The notes beneath the pieces were generated by a model that was not told where the DNA came from, ran no database searches, and saw only the letters and a list, made by a program, of their open reading frames with translations. 16,369 bases of DNA from Mageeibacillus sp. UBA3781 (GTDB lineage Bacteria; Bacillota; Clostridia; Saccharofermentanales; Saccharofermentanaceae): NCBI GenBank assembly GCA_002368805.1, contig DFFH01000015.1:41899-58267 (forward strand), read 5' to 3'. How positions within the stretch are numbered: the stretch's first letter is position 1; the number at the start of each line of letters is the position of its first letter. Both the position numbers and the translations under genes were made by a program. This document shows positions 1 to 6,928 of this stretch, one piece after another.

Positions 1-233
1 AGGTCTGGATCAAGATCTTCCCTGATAAGCCGATCACAAAGCATCCGGCCGAAGCTCGAATGGGTTCCGGTAAAGGATCCCCGGAGTACTGGGTAGCAGT
101 TGTTAAGCCGGGCAGAGTTCTTTTTGAGATCTCTGGCGTATCCGAAGAAGTAGCTCGTGAGGCTATGCGTCTTGCCGGACATAAGCTCCCTTGCAAGACG
201 AAGTTCATCAAGAAGGAAGAGGAGGTATCTTGA
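1..233 (+). CDS. rplP: 50S ribosomal protein L16 (uL16), 3' part only
   Basis: The window opens inside this gene. Reading from base 3 gives 76 residues to a TGA at 231-233, beginning VWIKIFPDKPITKHPAEAR and containing the family's MGSGKG and EYWVAVVKPGRVLFEI segments. L16 sits in the large subunit near the peptidyl transferase centre and the A-site tRNA elbow. The first half of the usual roughly 140 residues lies outside the window. Its last codons contain the ribosome binding site of rpmC (GGAGG at 221-225), so the two genes are packed one base apart, as expected at the S10/spc junction. The identity is secure from sequence and position together. Confidence 0.97.
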   Translation, partial: VWIKIFPDKPITKHPAEARMGSGKGSPEYWVAVVKPGRVLFEISGVSEEVAREAMRLAGHKLPCKTKFIKKEEEVS

Positions 234-234
234 C

Positions 235-432
235 ATGACAGCTAAAGAATTGCGTTCGAAGTCCACTGAAGAGCTTCAGCAGGAACTGGTTGCATTGAAG
301 GATGAACTCTTCAAGCTTCGTTTCCAGCATGCGACCAACCAGCTCGAGAATCCGCAGCGCCTGGGTGCTGTAAAGCGCGACATCGCTCGTGTCAACACGA
401 TTCTCCGTGAGATCGAGCTTAAGGCTAATTAA
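235..432 (+). CDS. rpmC: 50S ribosomal protein L29 (uL29)
   Basis: A 65-residue protein beginning MTAKELRSKSTEELQQEL. It is two helices with the family segment LKDELFKLRFQ near residues 22-32 and a basic second helix (QRLGAVKRDIARVNTILRE). L29 lies at the rim of the peptide exit tunnel beside L23, where trigger factor and SRP dock. The reading frame is open upstream to base 157, but the ATG at 235 is chosen because it follows GGAGG at 221-225, gives the normal family length and starts one base after the rplP stop. Confidence 0.97.
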   Translation: MTAKELRSKSTEELQQELVALKDELFKLRFQHATNQLENPQRLGAVKRDIARVNTILREIELKAN

Positions 433-449
433 TGAAGGGAGATAGTGCA

Positions 450-707
450 ATGAGCGATCGTAACCTCAGAAAGACACGTGTCGGTATCGTAAGTTCCGAC
501 AAGATGGATAAGACAATCGTTGTATCGGTTGTTGAGCACGTAAAGCATCCGCTTTATGGCAAGATCATGAAGAGAACCTATAAGCTGAAGGCACACGATG
601 AAGAGAATCAGTGCGGCATCGGCGATAAGGTTAAGGTAATGGAGACCCGCCCGCTGTCTAAGGACAAGCGTTGGAGACTGGTCGAGATTATTGAGAAGGC
701 GAAGTAA
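450..707 (+). CDS. rpsQ: 30S ribosomal protein S17 (uS17)
   Basis: An 85-residue OB-fold protein, MSDRNLRKTRVGIVSSDKMD onwards, with the family's KTIVV, HPLYGK and RPLSKDKRWRLVEIIEKAK segments. S17 is a primary binder of 16S rRNA in the 5' domain of the small subunit. An in-frame ATG at 432 overlaps the rpmC stop and would add six residues. The ATG at 450 is preferred: it has an AAGGGAG-type binding site at 435-441 and gives a family-like N-terminus and length. It is followed directly by an inverted repeat before rplN. Confidence 0.96.
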   Translation: MSDRNLRKTRVGIVSSDKMDKTIVVSVVEHVKHPLYGKIMKRTYKLKAHDEENQCGIGDKVKVMETRPLSKDKRWRLVEIIEKAK

Positions 708-726
708 TACGTAAGGGAATTACGTA
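708..726 (+). other. Perfect inverted repeat between rpsQ and rplN
   Basis: TACGTAA at 708-714 and TTACGTA at 720-726 are perfect reverse complements around a 5-nt loop GGGAA. The repeat begins right after the rpsQ stop codon and ends where the rplN ribosome binding site (AAAGGAGG, 726-733) begins. It is AT-rich and has no T-tract, so it is not a terminator. It could be a processing or translational-pausing hairpin; its function is unknown. Confidence 0.5.
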
Positions 727-741
727 AAGGAGGAAATCAAC

Positions 742-1110
742 ATGATTCAAGTAGAATCCAGATTAAGATCTGCGGATAATACTGGCGCAAAAGAACTCGC
801 TTGCATCAAAGTGCTTGGCGGTTCCTGGCGTAAGTATGCGAATATCGGTGATGTCATCGTCTGCTCTGTCAAGACTGCTACTCCTGGTGGTGTGGTTAAG
901 AAGGGCGATGTTGTCCGTGCAGTTGTTGTACGTACCAAGAAGGGCGTAAGAAGAGCTGACGGTTCTTACATCAAGTTCGACGAGAATGCTGCCGTTATCA
1001 TTAAGGAAGACAAGAACCCGCGTGGAACCCGTATCTTTGGGCCTATCGCAAGAGAGCTCCGTGACAAGGATTACATGAAGATCCTGTCTCTCGCTCCGGA
1101 AGTTCTGTAA
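742..1110 (+). CDS. rplN: 50S ribosomal protein L14 (uL14)
   Basis: A 122-residue protein, the standard length, beginning MIQVESRLRSADNTGAKEL. The signature ADNTGAKELACIKVLGG (about residues 11-27), the GDVIVCSVK and KKGDVVRAVVVRT strands and the C-terminal GTRIFGPIARELR all match L14. The protein sits at the subunit interface, forming part of bridge B8 with 16S rRNA, and is the target of the silencing factor RsfS. AAAGGAGG at 726-733 is a strong binding site eight bases before the ATG. This is the first gene of the spc cluster proper in the E. coli sense. Confidence 0.98.
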   Translation: MIQVESRLRSADNTGAKELACIKVLGGSWRKYANIGDVIVCSVKTATPGGVVKKGDVVRAVVVRTKKGVRRADGSYIKFDENAAVIIKEDKNPRGTRIFGPIARELRDKDYMKILSLAPEVL

Positions 1111-1122
1111 GGAGGATTGAGA

Positions 1123-1470
1123 ATGGCTAGCAAGATTCACGTTAAAAAGGACGATAAAGTCGTTGTTATCTCCGGTAAGGACGCCGGATCCCAGGGTCAG
1201 GTCCTGAAGACCGAACCGAAGTCCGGTAGAGTAATCGTTTCCGGTGTGAACATGGTCAAGAAGCATCAGAAGGCTATGAGCCAGACGAAGCCGGCCGGCA
1301 TCATCGAGAAGGAAGGTTCCATCGATGCATCTAACGTTATGCTGGTTTGCCCGAAGTGCGGCAAGGCTACCCGTGTTGGTAAGAGAGTAGCTGAGGATGG
1401 TTCCAAGTTCCGCGTTTGCAAGAAGTGCGGTGCGGATATCGACCAGATCAAGAAGGCAAAGGAGGAGTAA
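1123..1470 (+). CDS. rplX: 50S ribosomal protein L24 (uL24) with C-terminal zinc ribbon
   Basis: A 115-residue protein with a KOW motif at the N-terminus (KDDKVVVISGKDAGSQGQVL, about residues 9-28) and a Cys4 zinc-ribbon near the end: C76 and C79 (CPKCGK), C99 and C102 (CKKCG). L24 starts assembly of the 50S subunit and borders the tunnel exit. The ATG at 1123 is chosen over an upstream TTG at 1117 because GGAGG at 1111-1115 is correctly spaced for it and MASKIHVKKD is the usual N-terminus. The zinc ribbon is, to my knowledge, common in clostridial L24. The gene's last codons hold the binding site of rplE. Confidence 0.97.
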   Translation: MASKIHVKKDDKVVVISGKDAGSQGQVLKTEPKSGRVIVSGVNMVKKHQKAMSQTKPAGIIEKEGSIDASNVMLVCPKCGKATRVGKRVAEDGSKFRVCKKCGADIDQIKKAKEE

Positions 1471-1474
1471 TTAA

Positions 1475-2014
1475 ATGTCTAGATTAAAGGACAAGTATGT
1501 AAATGAAGTTGCGCCTGCTTTGCAGGAAGAATTTAAGTATAAGTCATGCATGCAGATCCCGAAGATCGAGAAGATCGTTCTGAACATGGGTGTCGGTGAA
1601 GTCAAGGATAACCCGAAGGCTCTCGAGAATGCTATGCGTGACATGGGCATCATCTGCGGCCAGAAGCCGATCGCTACAGTTGCTACCAAGTCTGTTGCTG
1701 CTTTTAAGCTCAGAGAAGGTATGAAGATCGGTTGTAAGGTAACACTCCGTGGCGAGAATATGTACAACTTCCTCGATAAGCTGATCAGCATCTCTCTGCC
1801 GCGTGTACGTGACTTCCGTGGTATCAATCCGAACTCTTTCGATGGTCATGGTAACTATGCAATGGGTATCAAGGAGCAGCTCATGTTCCCTGAAATCGAT
1901 TTCGATAAGATCGATAAGGTCCGTGGTATGGATATCATCATCGTAACAACGGCGAAGACAGACGAGGAAGCAAGATCTCTTCTCTCCCTCATCGGAATGC
2001 CGTTCAGAAAGTAA
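1475..2014 (+). CDS. rplE: 50S ribosomal protein L5 (uL5)
   Basis: A 179-residue protein of standard length, MSRLKDKYVNEVAPALQEEF onwards. The family segments PKIEKIVLNMGVGE (about residues 28-41), QKPIATVATKSVAAFKLREGM, and the C-terminal FDKIDKVRGMDIIIVTTAKTDEEA are clear. L5 joins 5S rRNA to the 50S central protuberance and contacts P-site tRNA. AAAGGAGG inside the end of rplX serves as its binding site, and the gap is 4 nt. In E. coli the repressor S8 binds near the start of this gene; I could not make out an equivalent structure here. Confidence 0.98.
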   Translation: MSRLKDKYVNEVAPALQEEFKYKSCMQIPKIEKIVLNMGVGEVKDNPKALENAMRDMGIICGQKPIATVATKSVAAFKLREGMKIGCKVTLRGENMYNFLDKLISISLPRVRDFRGINPNSFDGHGNYAMGIKEQLMFPEIDFDKIDKVRGMDIIIVTTAKTDEEARSLLSLIGMPFRK

Positions 2015-2032
2015 TAGGAGGATATAAGTAAT

Positions 2033-2218
2033 ATGGCTAAGACTTCAATGAAACTCAAGGCTCAGCGTGCTCCGAAGTACAAGGTACAGCAGCACAACCG
2101 TTGCAAGCTCTGCGGAAGACCGCACGCTTATATCCGTAAGTATGGTATCTGCCGTCTGTGCTTCCGTGACCTGGCTTACAAGGGCCAGATCCCGGGCGTT
2201 CGTAAGGCAAGCTGGTAA
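2033..2218 (+). CDS. rpsN: 30S ribosomal protein S14, short zinc type (uS14, C+ form)
   Basis: A 61-residue S14 with four zinc-binding cysteines at C24, C27, C40 and C43 (CKLCGRPHAY and CRLCFRDLAY). This is the short zinc form typical of Gram-positives, not the roughly 100-residue zinc-free form. The C-terminus KGQIPGVRKASW is the family signature. S14 binds the 3' major domain in the head of the 30S subunit. An AGGAGG site at 2016-2021 precedes the ATG. Many Firmicutes keep a zinc-free paralogue for zinc starvation elsewhere; none is in this window. Confidence 0.98.
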   Translation: MAKTSMKLKAQRAPKYKVQQHNRCKLCGRPHAYIRKYGICRLCFRDLAYKGQIPGVRKASW

Positions 2219-2247
2219 CCGATAGCAAGTACAAGGAGGAAAGATTT

Positions 2248-2643
2248 ATGCAGATTACAGATGCAATTGCAGATATGCTGACAAGAATCCGTAATGCAGG
2301 TACAGCCGGTCATCCGACAGTTATGGTTCCTGCTTCCAATTTGAAGAAGGCTATCGCACAGATTTTAGTAGATGAAGGTTATATCGCTTCTTTTGAGACG
2401 ATTGAAGATGACAAGCAGGGAATGATCAAGATCACACTGAAGTACGCTGCTAAGAAGCACGTTATCTCCGGTATCCAGAGAATTTCCAAGCCGGGTCTCC
2501 GTGTTTACGCGGACAAAGAGAACCTCCCGAAGGTACTCGGTGGTCTCGGTATCGCTATCATCTCTACGTCCAAGGGCGTTATGACTGATAAGGCAGCCAG
2601 AAAACTCGGCGTTGGCGGCGAGGTTATGGCTTACGTTTGGTAA
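2248..2643 (+). CDS. rpsH: 30S ribosomal protein S8 (uS8)
   Basis: A 131-residue protein starting MQITDAIADMLTRIRNAGTA, with the C-terminal signature GVMTDKAARKLGVGGEVMAYVW. S8 binds 16S rRNA helix 21 in the central domain and is the known translational repressor of the spc operon in E. coli. AAGGAGG is seven bases or so upstream of the ATG. It is followed by the largest gap inside the spc cluster (71 nt), which holds two hairpins before rplF. Confidence 0.98.
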   Translation: MQITDAIADMLTRIRNAGTAGHPTVMVPASNLKKAIAQILVDEGYIASFETIEDDKQGMIKITLKYAAKKHVISGIQRISKPGLRVYADKENLPKVLGGLGIAIISTSKGVMTDKAARKLGVGGEVMAYVW

Positions 2644-2668
2644 TAGAAAACCATGAAAAACTCTGAAA

Positions 2669-2714
2669 TGGGACCCGCAAGGTTCCGCAATCTAAAGAGC
2701 AGGAGGTAGATTGT
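2669..2714 (+). promoter_or_regulatory. Two adjacent hairpins in the rpsH-rplF gap; second holds the rplF ribosome binding site in its loop
   Basis: Hairpin 1: GGGACC (2670-2675) pairs with GGTTCC (2681-2686) with one G-U pair and loop CGCAA. Hairpin 2 starts immediately after it: CAATCT (2688-2693) pairs perfectly with AGATTG (2708-2713), extended by a G-U pair (2687/2714). Its 14-nt loop contains the AGGAGG binding site of rplF, and the stem abuts the rplF ATG at 2715. This could control L6 translation within the polycistronic message. Seen in sequence: the pairings. The regulatory role is inference. Confidence 0.45.
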
Positions 2715-3257
2715 ATGTCTAGAATTGGCAACATGCCGATCACGATCCCGGCAGGGCTCGAAGTAAAGCAGGATGGTCAGACCATCACTGTAAAAGGCAA
2801 GGACGCGACACTTTCTCTGAATGTGCATCCGTCCATCATTGTAGAAGTAAAAGACAATGTGATCACGGTCAAGAGACCTAACGATGAGAAGCAGGTGAAG
2901 GCTCTTCACGGTCTGACCCGTTCTCTGATCAACAACATGATCATCGGTTGTTCCGAAGGTTTCAAGAAGGAACTCGAGATCCAGGGTGTTGGTTACAAGG
3001 CCGCAAAGCAGGGTAAGAAGGTTGTATTCAACCTTGGTTACTCTCACCCGATCGAGATGGAAGAGCCGGCTGGTATCACAATTGATGTACCGGCACAGAA
3101 CCAGATCATCGTTAAGGGTGCAGATAAGCAGTTAGTTGGCGAGACCGCCGCTAAGATCCGTTCGTTCAGACTTCCGGATGCATATAAGGGCAAGGGTATC
3201 AGATATGTTGGTGAATATGTCCGCATCAAGGAAGGTAAGACAGGCGCTAAGAAGTAA
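2715..3257 (+). CDS. rplF: 50S ribosomal protein L6 (uL6)
   Basis: A 180-residue protein made of two similar halves, beginning MSRIGNMPITIPAGLEV. Typical segments are KGKDATLSLNVHP, RPNDEKQVKALHGLTRSLINNM, EIQGVGYKAAKQGK and, near the C-terminus, AAKIRSFRLPDAYKGKGIRY. L6 binds 23S rRNA domain VI near the sarcin-ricin loop, where GTPase factors work. AGGAGG precedes the ATG, but lies within the loop of a hairpin whose stem touches the start codon. Confidence 0.98.
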   Translation: MSRIGNMPITIPAGLEVKQDGQTITVKGKDATLSLNVHPSIIVEVKDNVITVKRPNDEKQVKALHGLTRSLINNMIIGCSEGFKKELEIQGVGYKAAKQGKKVVFNLGYSHPIEMEEPAGITIDVPAQNQIIVKGADKQLVGETAAKIRSFRLPDAYKGKGIRYVGEYVRIKEGKTGAKK

Positions 3258-3275
3258 GTGAAGGGGTGAACAAGC

Positions 3276-3644
3276 ATGATTAATAAGATTGACAAGAACG
3301 CTATTCGCCGCAGAAAGCACATCCGTGTGAGAAATAAGATCTCCGGTACTGCTGCACGTCCGCGTCTGTGCGTTTTCAGAAGTAACACGAACATCTATGC
3401 CCAGATCATTGATGATGAAGCTGGCAAGACTCTGGTAAGTGCCTCCACATTGGATAAAGAAGTGAAAGCTTCTATCGAAAACGGAAGCAACAAGGAAGGT
3501 GCAGCTGCAGTTGGTAAGAAGATTGCAGAGCGCGCTCTGGCTGCGAATATCAACGAGGTTGTATTCGACAGAGGCGGTTACATTTTCCATGGACGTGTAG
3601 AAGCTTTAGCAGAAGCAGCTCGTGAAGCTGGTCTGAAATTCTAA
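3276..3644 (+). CDS. rplR: 50S ribosomal protein L18 (uL18)
   Basis: A 122-residue protein with a strongly basic N-terminus (INKIDKNAIRRRKHIRVRNK) and the conserved core RPRLCVFRSNTNIYAQIIDD, ending in FDRGGYIFHGRVEALAEAAR and EAGLKF. L18 binds 5S rRNA and brings it to the central protuberance with L5. The binding site is a modest AAGGGGTGA about 10 bases upstream of the ATG. Length and signature leave little doubt. Confidence 0.98.
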   Translation: MINKIDKNAIRRRKHIRVRNKISGTAARPRLCVFRSNTNIYAQIIDDEAGKTLVSASTLDKEVKASIENGSNKEGAAAVGKKIAERALAANINEVVFDRGGYIFHGRVEALAEAAREAGLKF

Positions 3645-3660
3645 TCAGGAGGGAAACAAG

Positions 3661-4161
3661 ATGGGTTTTGATCCAAATTCAACTTCAACCGAATTAAAAG
3701 AAAAAGTCATCCATATCGGACGTGTTTCCAAGACGGTTAAGGGTGGTAGAAATTTCCGTTTCGCAGCCCTCGTAATTGTAGGTGACGAGAATGGTCACGT
3801 TGGTAAGGGCCTTGGTAAGGCTGCTGAAATTCCGGACGCGATCAGAAAAGGTATCGAAGATGCCAAGAAGAACATGATCTCCGTTCCGCTGGACGGCAAC
3901 ACGATCCCGCACGAAGCATTTGGTGTATTCGGCGCTGGTAAGATCGTTATGAAGCCGGCTGCAAGTGGTACAGGTATCATCGCCGGCGGCCCGGTCCGTG
4001 CGGTCTGTGAGCTTTGCGGTATCAAGGATATCCGTACAAAGTCTCTGGGTACAAACAACCCGAACAACGTTGTTAACGCAACAATGGAAGGCTTGAAGAG
4101 CATGCGTTCTCTTGAAGAAGTTGCCCGCCTGCGCGGAAAGTCTACAGAAGAAATTCGATAA
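3661..4161 (+). CDS. rpsE: 30S ribosomal protein S5 (uS5)
   Basis: A 166-residue protein. The N-terminal double-stranded-RNA-binding-like domain carries the signature VSKTVKGGRNFRFAALVIVG (about residues 22-41) and GHVGKGLGKA; the C-terminal domain includes GAGKIVMKPAASGTGIIAGG and VRAVCELCGIKDIRTKSLG. S5 lies on the back of the 30S body, helps mRNA entry and fidelity, and its KTVKGGR loop is where spectinomycin resistance changes arise. AGGAGGG at 3648-3654 precedes the ATG. Confidence 0.98.
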   Translation: MGFDPNSTSTELKEKVIHIGRVSKTVKGGRNFRFAALVIVGDENGHVGKGLGKAAEIPDAIRKGIEDAKKNMISVPLDGNTIPHEAFGVFGAGKIVMKPAASGTGIIAGGPVRAVCELCGIKDIRTKSLGTNNPNNVVNATMEGLKSMRSLEEVARLRGKSTEEIR

Positions 4162-4176
4162 CGGAGGTGTGCTGAA

Positions 4177-4356
4177 ATGGCAAACTTGAAGATTACATTG
4201 GTGAGAAGCACCAACAAATCCAAGAAAAACCAGGCTGCTACAGTTAAGGCTCTCGGTCTTCACAAGATCGGCCAGTCTGTTGAAAAGGCTGACAATGAGG
4301 CAATTCGCGGTATGGTTCGCACAGTAGCACATCTTGTTACTTGCGAAGAAGTGTAA
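4177..4356 (+). CDS. rpmD: 50S ribosomal protein L30 (uL30)
   Basis: A small gene of 59 codons: MANLKITLVRSTNKSKKNQA, then TVKALGLHKIGQSVEKADNE and a C-terminus ending in HLVTCEEV. The KITLVRS strand and the LGLHKIGQSV signature identify bacterial L30, a small ferredoxin-like fold in the large subunit that is normally encoded between rpsE and rplO, as here. ACGGAGGTG at 4161-4169 is the binding site. The normal bacterial length is about 60 residues. Confidence 0.97.
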   Translation: MANLKITLVRSTNKSKKNQAATVKALGLHKIGQSVEKADNEAIRGMVRTVAHLVTCEEV

Positions 4357-4372
4357 TGGAGGTATAGGAAAC

Positions 4373-4816
4373 ATGAAACTTAATGAAATGTCTTCCTGCG
4401 GAAACGAGAAAGCATATCGTAAGGGCCGTGGTGCCGGATCCGGTAACGGTAAGACTGCCGGTAGAGGACACAAGGGTCAGAATGCTCGTTCCGGTGGCGG
4501 TGTCCGTCCTGGTTTCGAGGGTGGTCAGATGCCTCTTTACAGACGTCTGCCGAAGCGTGGCTTCAACAACAAGCGTTTCGCTGCTGAATATGTCGAGATC
4601 AATGTCTCCGATCTGGAGAAGTTTGATAACGGTGCAGAGGTCGATGCAACGATCCTCGCTGATGCCGGTATCATCACACTCGGCAAGGTCAACGATGGCG
4701 TTAAGGTTCTCGGTAACGGTGACCTGACAAAGAAGCTGACTGTTAAGGCCAAGAAGTTCTCTGCTTCTGCAAAAGAGAAAATCGAAAAGGCTGGTGGCTC
4801 GGCACTGGAGGTATAA
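4373..4816 (+). CDS. rplO: 50S ribosomal protein L15 (uL15)
   Basis: A 147-residue protein starting MKLNEMSSCGNEKAYRKGRG. The long glycine/basic extension (GAGSGNGKTAGRGHKGQNAR, about residues 21-40) and the FEGGQMPLYRRLPKRGF segment are diagnostic. L15 is a late assembly protein whose extended tail threads into 23S rRNA. The frame is open upstream to 4334 within rpmD, but the ATG at 4373 has GGAGG at 4358-4362 and gives the family N-terminus. It ends one base before secY, whose binding site lies in its final codons. Confidence 0.97.
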   Translation: MKLNEMSSCGNEKAYRKGRGAGSGNGKTAGRGHKGQNARSGGGVRPGFEGGQMPLYRRLPKRGFNNKRFAAEYVEINVSDLEKFDNGAEVDATILADAGIITLGKVNDGVKVLGNGDLTKKLTVKAKKFSASAKEKIEKAGGSALEV

Positions 4817-4817
4817 C

Positions 4818-6131
4818 ATGAAGGGCGTATTTGACACCTTAGTTAATGCATTCCGTCTGCCGGATCTGCGCAAGAAGTTACTGTTTGTACTCTTTATTCT
4901 TGGTATATACATGGTTGGTGGCCTGATCCCGTGTCCGGGCATCAACCGTACCGAGTTTTCCAGTATCGTTCAGAACTGGGGTCAGATCGGTAGCTTGATG
5001 GATATCATCGCAGGTGGTGGTCTGTTTGCAGCAACCATCTTCGCTATGGGTATCACACCCTACATCAACTCCTCCATCATCATCCAGCTTCTGACAGTTG
5101 CTATCCCTGCTTTGGAGAATATGGCCAAAGAGGGAGAAGAGGGACAGAAAAAGCTTCAGAAGATCACCCGTTATCTTACGGTAGGTCTTGCTGTAATGCA
5201 GGCTTCCTTCTTCTGCTATGCGACAAGATCTGCGATAACGAATCAGATCCCGAAGCCGCTTGCTGCAGCACTGATCATTCTTACATTCACCGCAGGTACA
5301 TGCTTCGTCGTGTTCCTCGGCGAGCGTATCAATGAAAAGGGAATCGGCAACGGTGTATCCCTGATCATCTTCGCCGGTATCGTTACAAGAATCCCGGATA
5401 TGATCAAAACACTCTACTACGATGCTCTGAACATCGCAGGTAAGTTCGAGAACGCGGCACTCGGTAATGCTGCAGGCATCACCGCTTTTGCCATCGTTAC
5501 TCTGATCTCGATCGCTACGATCATCTTCTGCATCTATGTTCAGAACGCGGAAAGAAGAATTCCGGTCCAGTACAGTAAGAAGGTCATCGGAAGAAAAGTC
5601 TATGGCGGACAGAATACCTACATCCCGCTGAAGGTCAATCAGTCCAGCGTTATGCCGGTTATCTTCACCATGTCTTTCCTGGCACTGCCTTCTACGATCG
5701 TTGCTTTCTTCTTCCCGAACAGCAACAATATCGTGGTCAAGTGGTTCCGTGATTTCGGTGGAAGTCCGATCTACTATGTAGCATACTTTATCTGCATCTT
5801 TGCATTCGTGTTCTTCTATTCTCTGATCCAGTTCAACCCGATCGAGATCTCGCAGAACCTGCAGAAGAACGGTGGATTTATCCCGGGTGTTCGTCCGGGC
5901 CGTCCGACATCTGAGTTTATCGCCAAGGTTGCAAACCGCCTGAACTGGTGTGACGCATGCTTCCTTTGCATCGTTGTTCTTGTTCCGACACTTCTCGGCA
6001 AGCTCACAGGCATGGAAGGCGTATGGTTCGCAGGTACATCTGTTCTTATCATGACAGGTGTTGCGAATGACCTGGTAGATCAGATCGAATCGCAGATGGT
6101 TACTCATAACTACAAGGGATTCCTTGTGTAA
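4818..6131 (+). CDS. secY: Protein translocase channel subunit SecY
   Basis: A 437-residue integral membrane protein, the core of the SecYEG channel that exports unfolded proteins with SecA and inserts membrane proteins. About ten hydrophobic segments can be followed, the first at about residues 20-38. Family signatures include GGLIPCPGINR (34-44, start of the plug region), GERINEKGIGNGVSLIIFAG (168-187) and, late in the protein, NPIEISQNLQKNGGFIPGVR. The ATG at 4818 is chosen over one at 4794: GGAGG at 4807-4811 fits it and the added residues are unlike SecY. It ends the spc cluster; a 130-nt gap follows. Confidence 0.98.
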   Translation: MKGVFDTLVNAFRLPDLRKKLLFVLFILGIYMVGGLIPCPGINRTEFSSIVQNWGQIGSLMDIIAGGGLFAATIFAMGITPYINSSIIIQLLTVAIPALENMAKEGEEGQKKLQKITRYLTVGLAVMQASFFCYATRSAITNQIPKPLAAALIILTFTAGTCFVVFLGERINEKGIGNGVSLIIFAGIVTRIPDMIKTLYYDALNIAGKFENAALGNAAGITAFAIVTLISIATIIFCIYVQNAERRIPVQYSKKVIGRKVYGGQNTYIPLKVNQSSVMPVIFTMSFLALPSTIVAFFFPNSNNIVVKWFRDFGGSPIYYVAYFICIFAFVFFYSLIQFNPIEISQNLQKNGGFIPGVRPGRPTSEFIAKVANRLNWCDACFLCIVVLVPTLLGKLTGMEGVWFAGTSVLIMTGVANDLVDQIESQMVTHNYKGFLV

Positions 6132-6156
6132 TCAAAAAGCAGGTCGAGTGTTATGC

Positions 6157-6186
6157 TGGTCAACGGTAATGCACAAACCATAAAAT
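6157..6186 (+). promoter_or_regulatory. Possible sigma-A promoter upstream of adk
   Basis: TGGTCA (6157-6162, 4 of 6 to consensus) and TAAAAT (6181-6186, 5 of 6) are 18 nt apart, about 75 nt before the adk start. A promoter here would let adk-map-infA be transcribed apart from secY. Matches of this quality arise by chance in AT-rich gaps, so this is tentative. Confidence 0.3.
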
Positions 6187-6197
6187 AAAATGCATTT

Positions 6198-6229
6198 TGC
6201 AGCCTCGCGTGTTTTCACGCGGGGCTGTA
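6198..6229 (+). promoter_or_regulatory. GC-rich hairpin in the secY-adk gap
   Basis: CAGCCTCGCGTG (6200-6211), loop TTTT, then CACGCGGGGCTG (6216-6227) form a 12-bp stem with one G-U pair, extendable by two more pairs to 6198-6229. This is the most stable-looking hairpin in the first half of the window. No run of T follows, so it is not a normal intrinsic terminator; it may mark an mRNA processing, stability or partial-termination point between secY and adk. Confidence 0.5.
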
Positions 6230-6261
6230 TGTGCTTGTAATTAGAAAAGAGGAGTATCGAT

Positions 6262-6924
6262 ATGAAACTTATCCTTTTAGGTGCACCTGGTTCCGGTAAG
6301 GGAACAATGGCTGCAGTGTTAAAAAATGAATATAAGATCACCCATATTTCTACAGGTGATATCTTCCGTGCCAATATCAAGGCACAGACTCCTCTCGGAA
6401 TCGAAGCCAAGAAGTACATCGATGCCGGTGCACTCGTTCCGGACGAAGTAACGATCTCCATGGTCGAGGATCGTCTGAGCCAGGATGACTGCAAGAACGG
6501 ATATCTCCTTGACGGATTCCCGAGAACGATCGCTCAGGCGGAGAAACTTGACGAGATGCTCGCAAAGAGCGGCTCCAAGATCGATGCAGTCATCAAAGTG
6601 GATGTTCCTTCGGAAGTCATCATGGAGCGTGTCGTAAACAGAAGAGTCTGCACATCTTGCGGCGAAAGCTATAATGTTGTCTCCCGTCCTACCAAGGTCG
6701 AGGGTGTATGTGATGTCTGCGGAAAAGAAGTTATCCAGCGTGATGATGACAAGCCGGAGACAGTGAAGCAGAGACTTGTAACATACGAAGAAAATACAAA
6801 GCCCCTTATCGATTTTTATGAGAAGAAGGGTATCGTAATTACCGCGGACAATTCCAGAAGTCCGGAACTCGCATTCGCTCAGGCGAGCGAAGCACTGGCC
6901 AATATGGGCCTTAGAAAGGCGTAA
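6262..6924 (+). CDS. adk: Adenylate kinase with zinc-binding LID
   Basis: A 220-residue enzyme converting AMP + ATP to 2 ADP in the cytoplasm. Visible are the P-loop GAPGSGKGT (7-15), the AMP-binding region THISTGDIFR (27-36), DGFPRT (84-89), and a long LID domain with four zinc cysteines C130, C133, C150 and C153 (CTSC and CDVC). The Cys4 LID is typical of Gram-positive adenylate kinases. GAGGAG at 6249-6254 precedes the ATG. It follows secY after a structured 130-nt gap and is followed by map after four bases, the usual Firmicute order. Confidence 0.98.
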   Translation: MKLILLGAPGSGKGTMAAVLKNEYKITHISTGDIFRANIKAQTPLGIEAKKYIDAGALVPDEVTISMVEDRLSQDDCKNGYLLDGFPRTIAQAEKLDEMLAKSGSKIDAVIKVDVPSEVIMERVVNRRVCTSCGESYNVVSRPTKVEGVCDVCGKEVIQRDDDKPETVKQRLVTYEENTKPLIDFYEKKGIVITADNSRSPELAFAQASEALANMGLRKA

Positions 6925-6928
6925 TGAA

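Noticed and set aside
1440..1480. S8 repressor site at the rplX-rplE junction, as in E. coli
   Set aside because: The junction is 4 nt with a plain binding site and I could not fold it into a helix-21-like structure.
3694..4473. 259-codon - strand frame across rpsE, rpmD and rplO
   Set aside because: Crosses three certain genes on the other strand and their binding sites; composition is unlike a real protein.
4878..6107. Long open frame on the - strand opposite secY (409 codons)
   Set aside because: It is a shadow of secY codon usage: the product is rich in Asp, Arg, Cys and Ser, has no recognisable domain, and its ATG has no binding site. The + strand frame is an unmistakable SecY.
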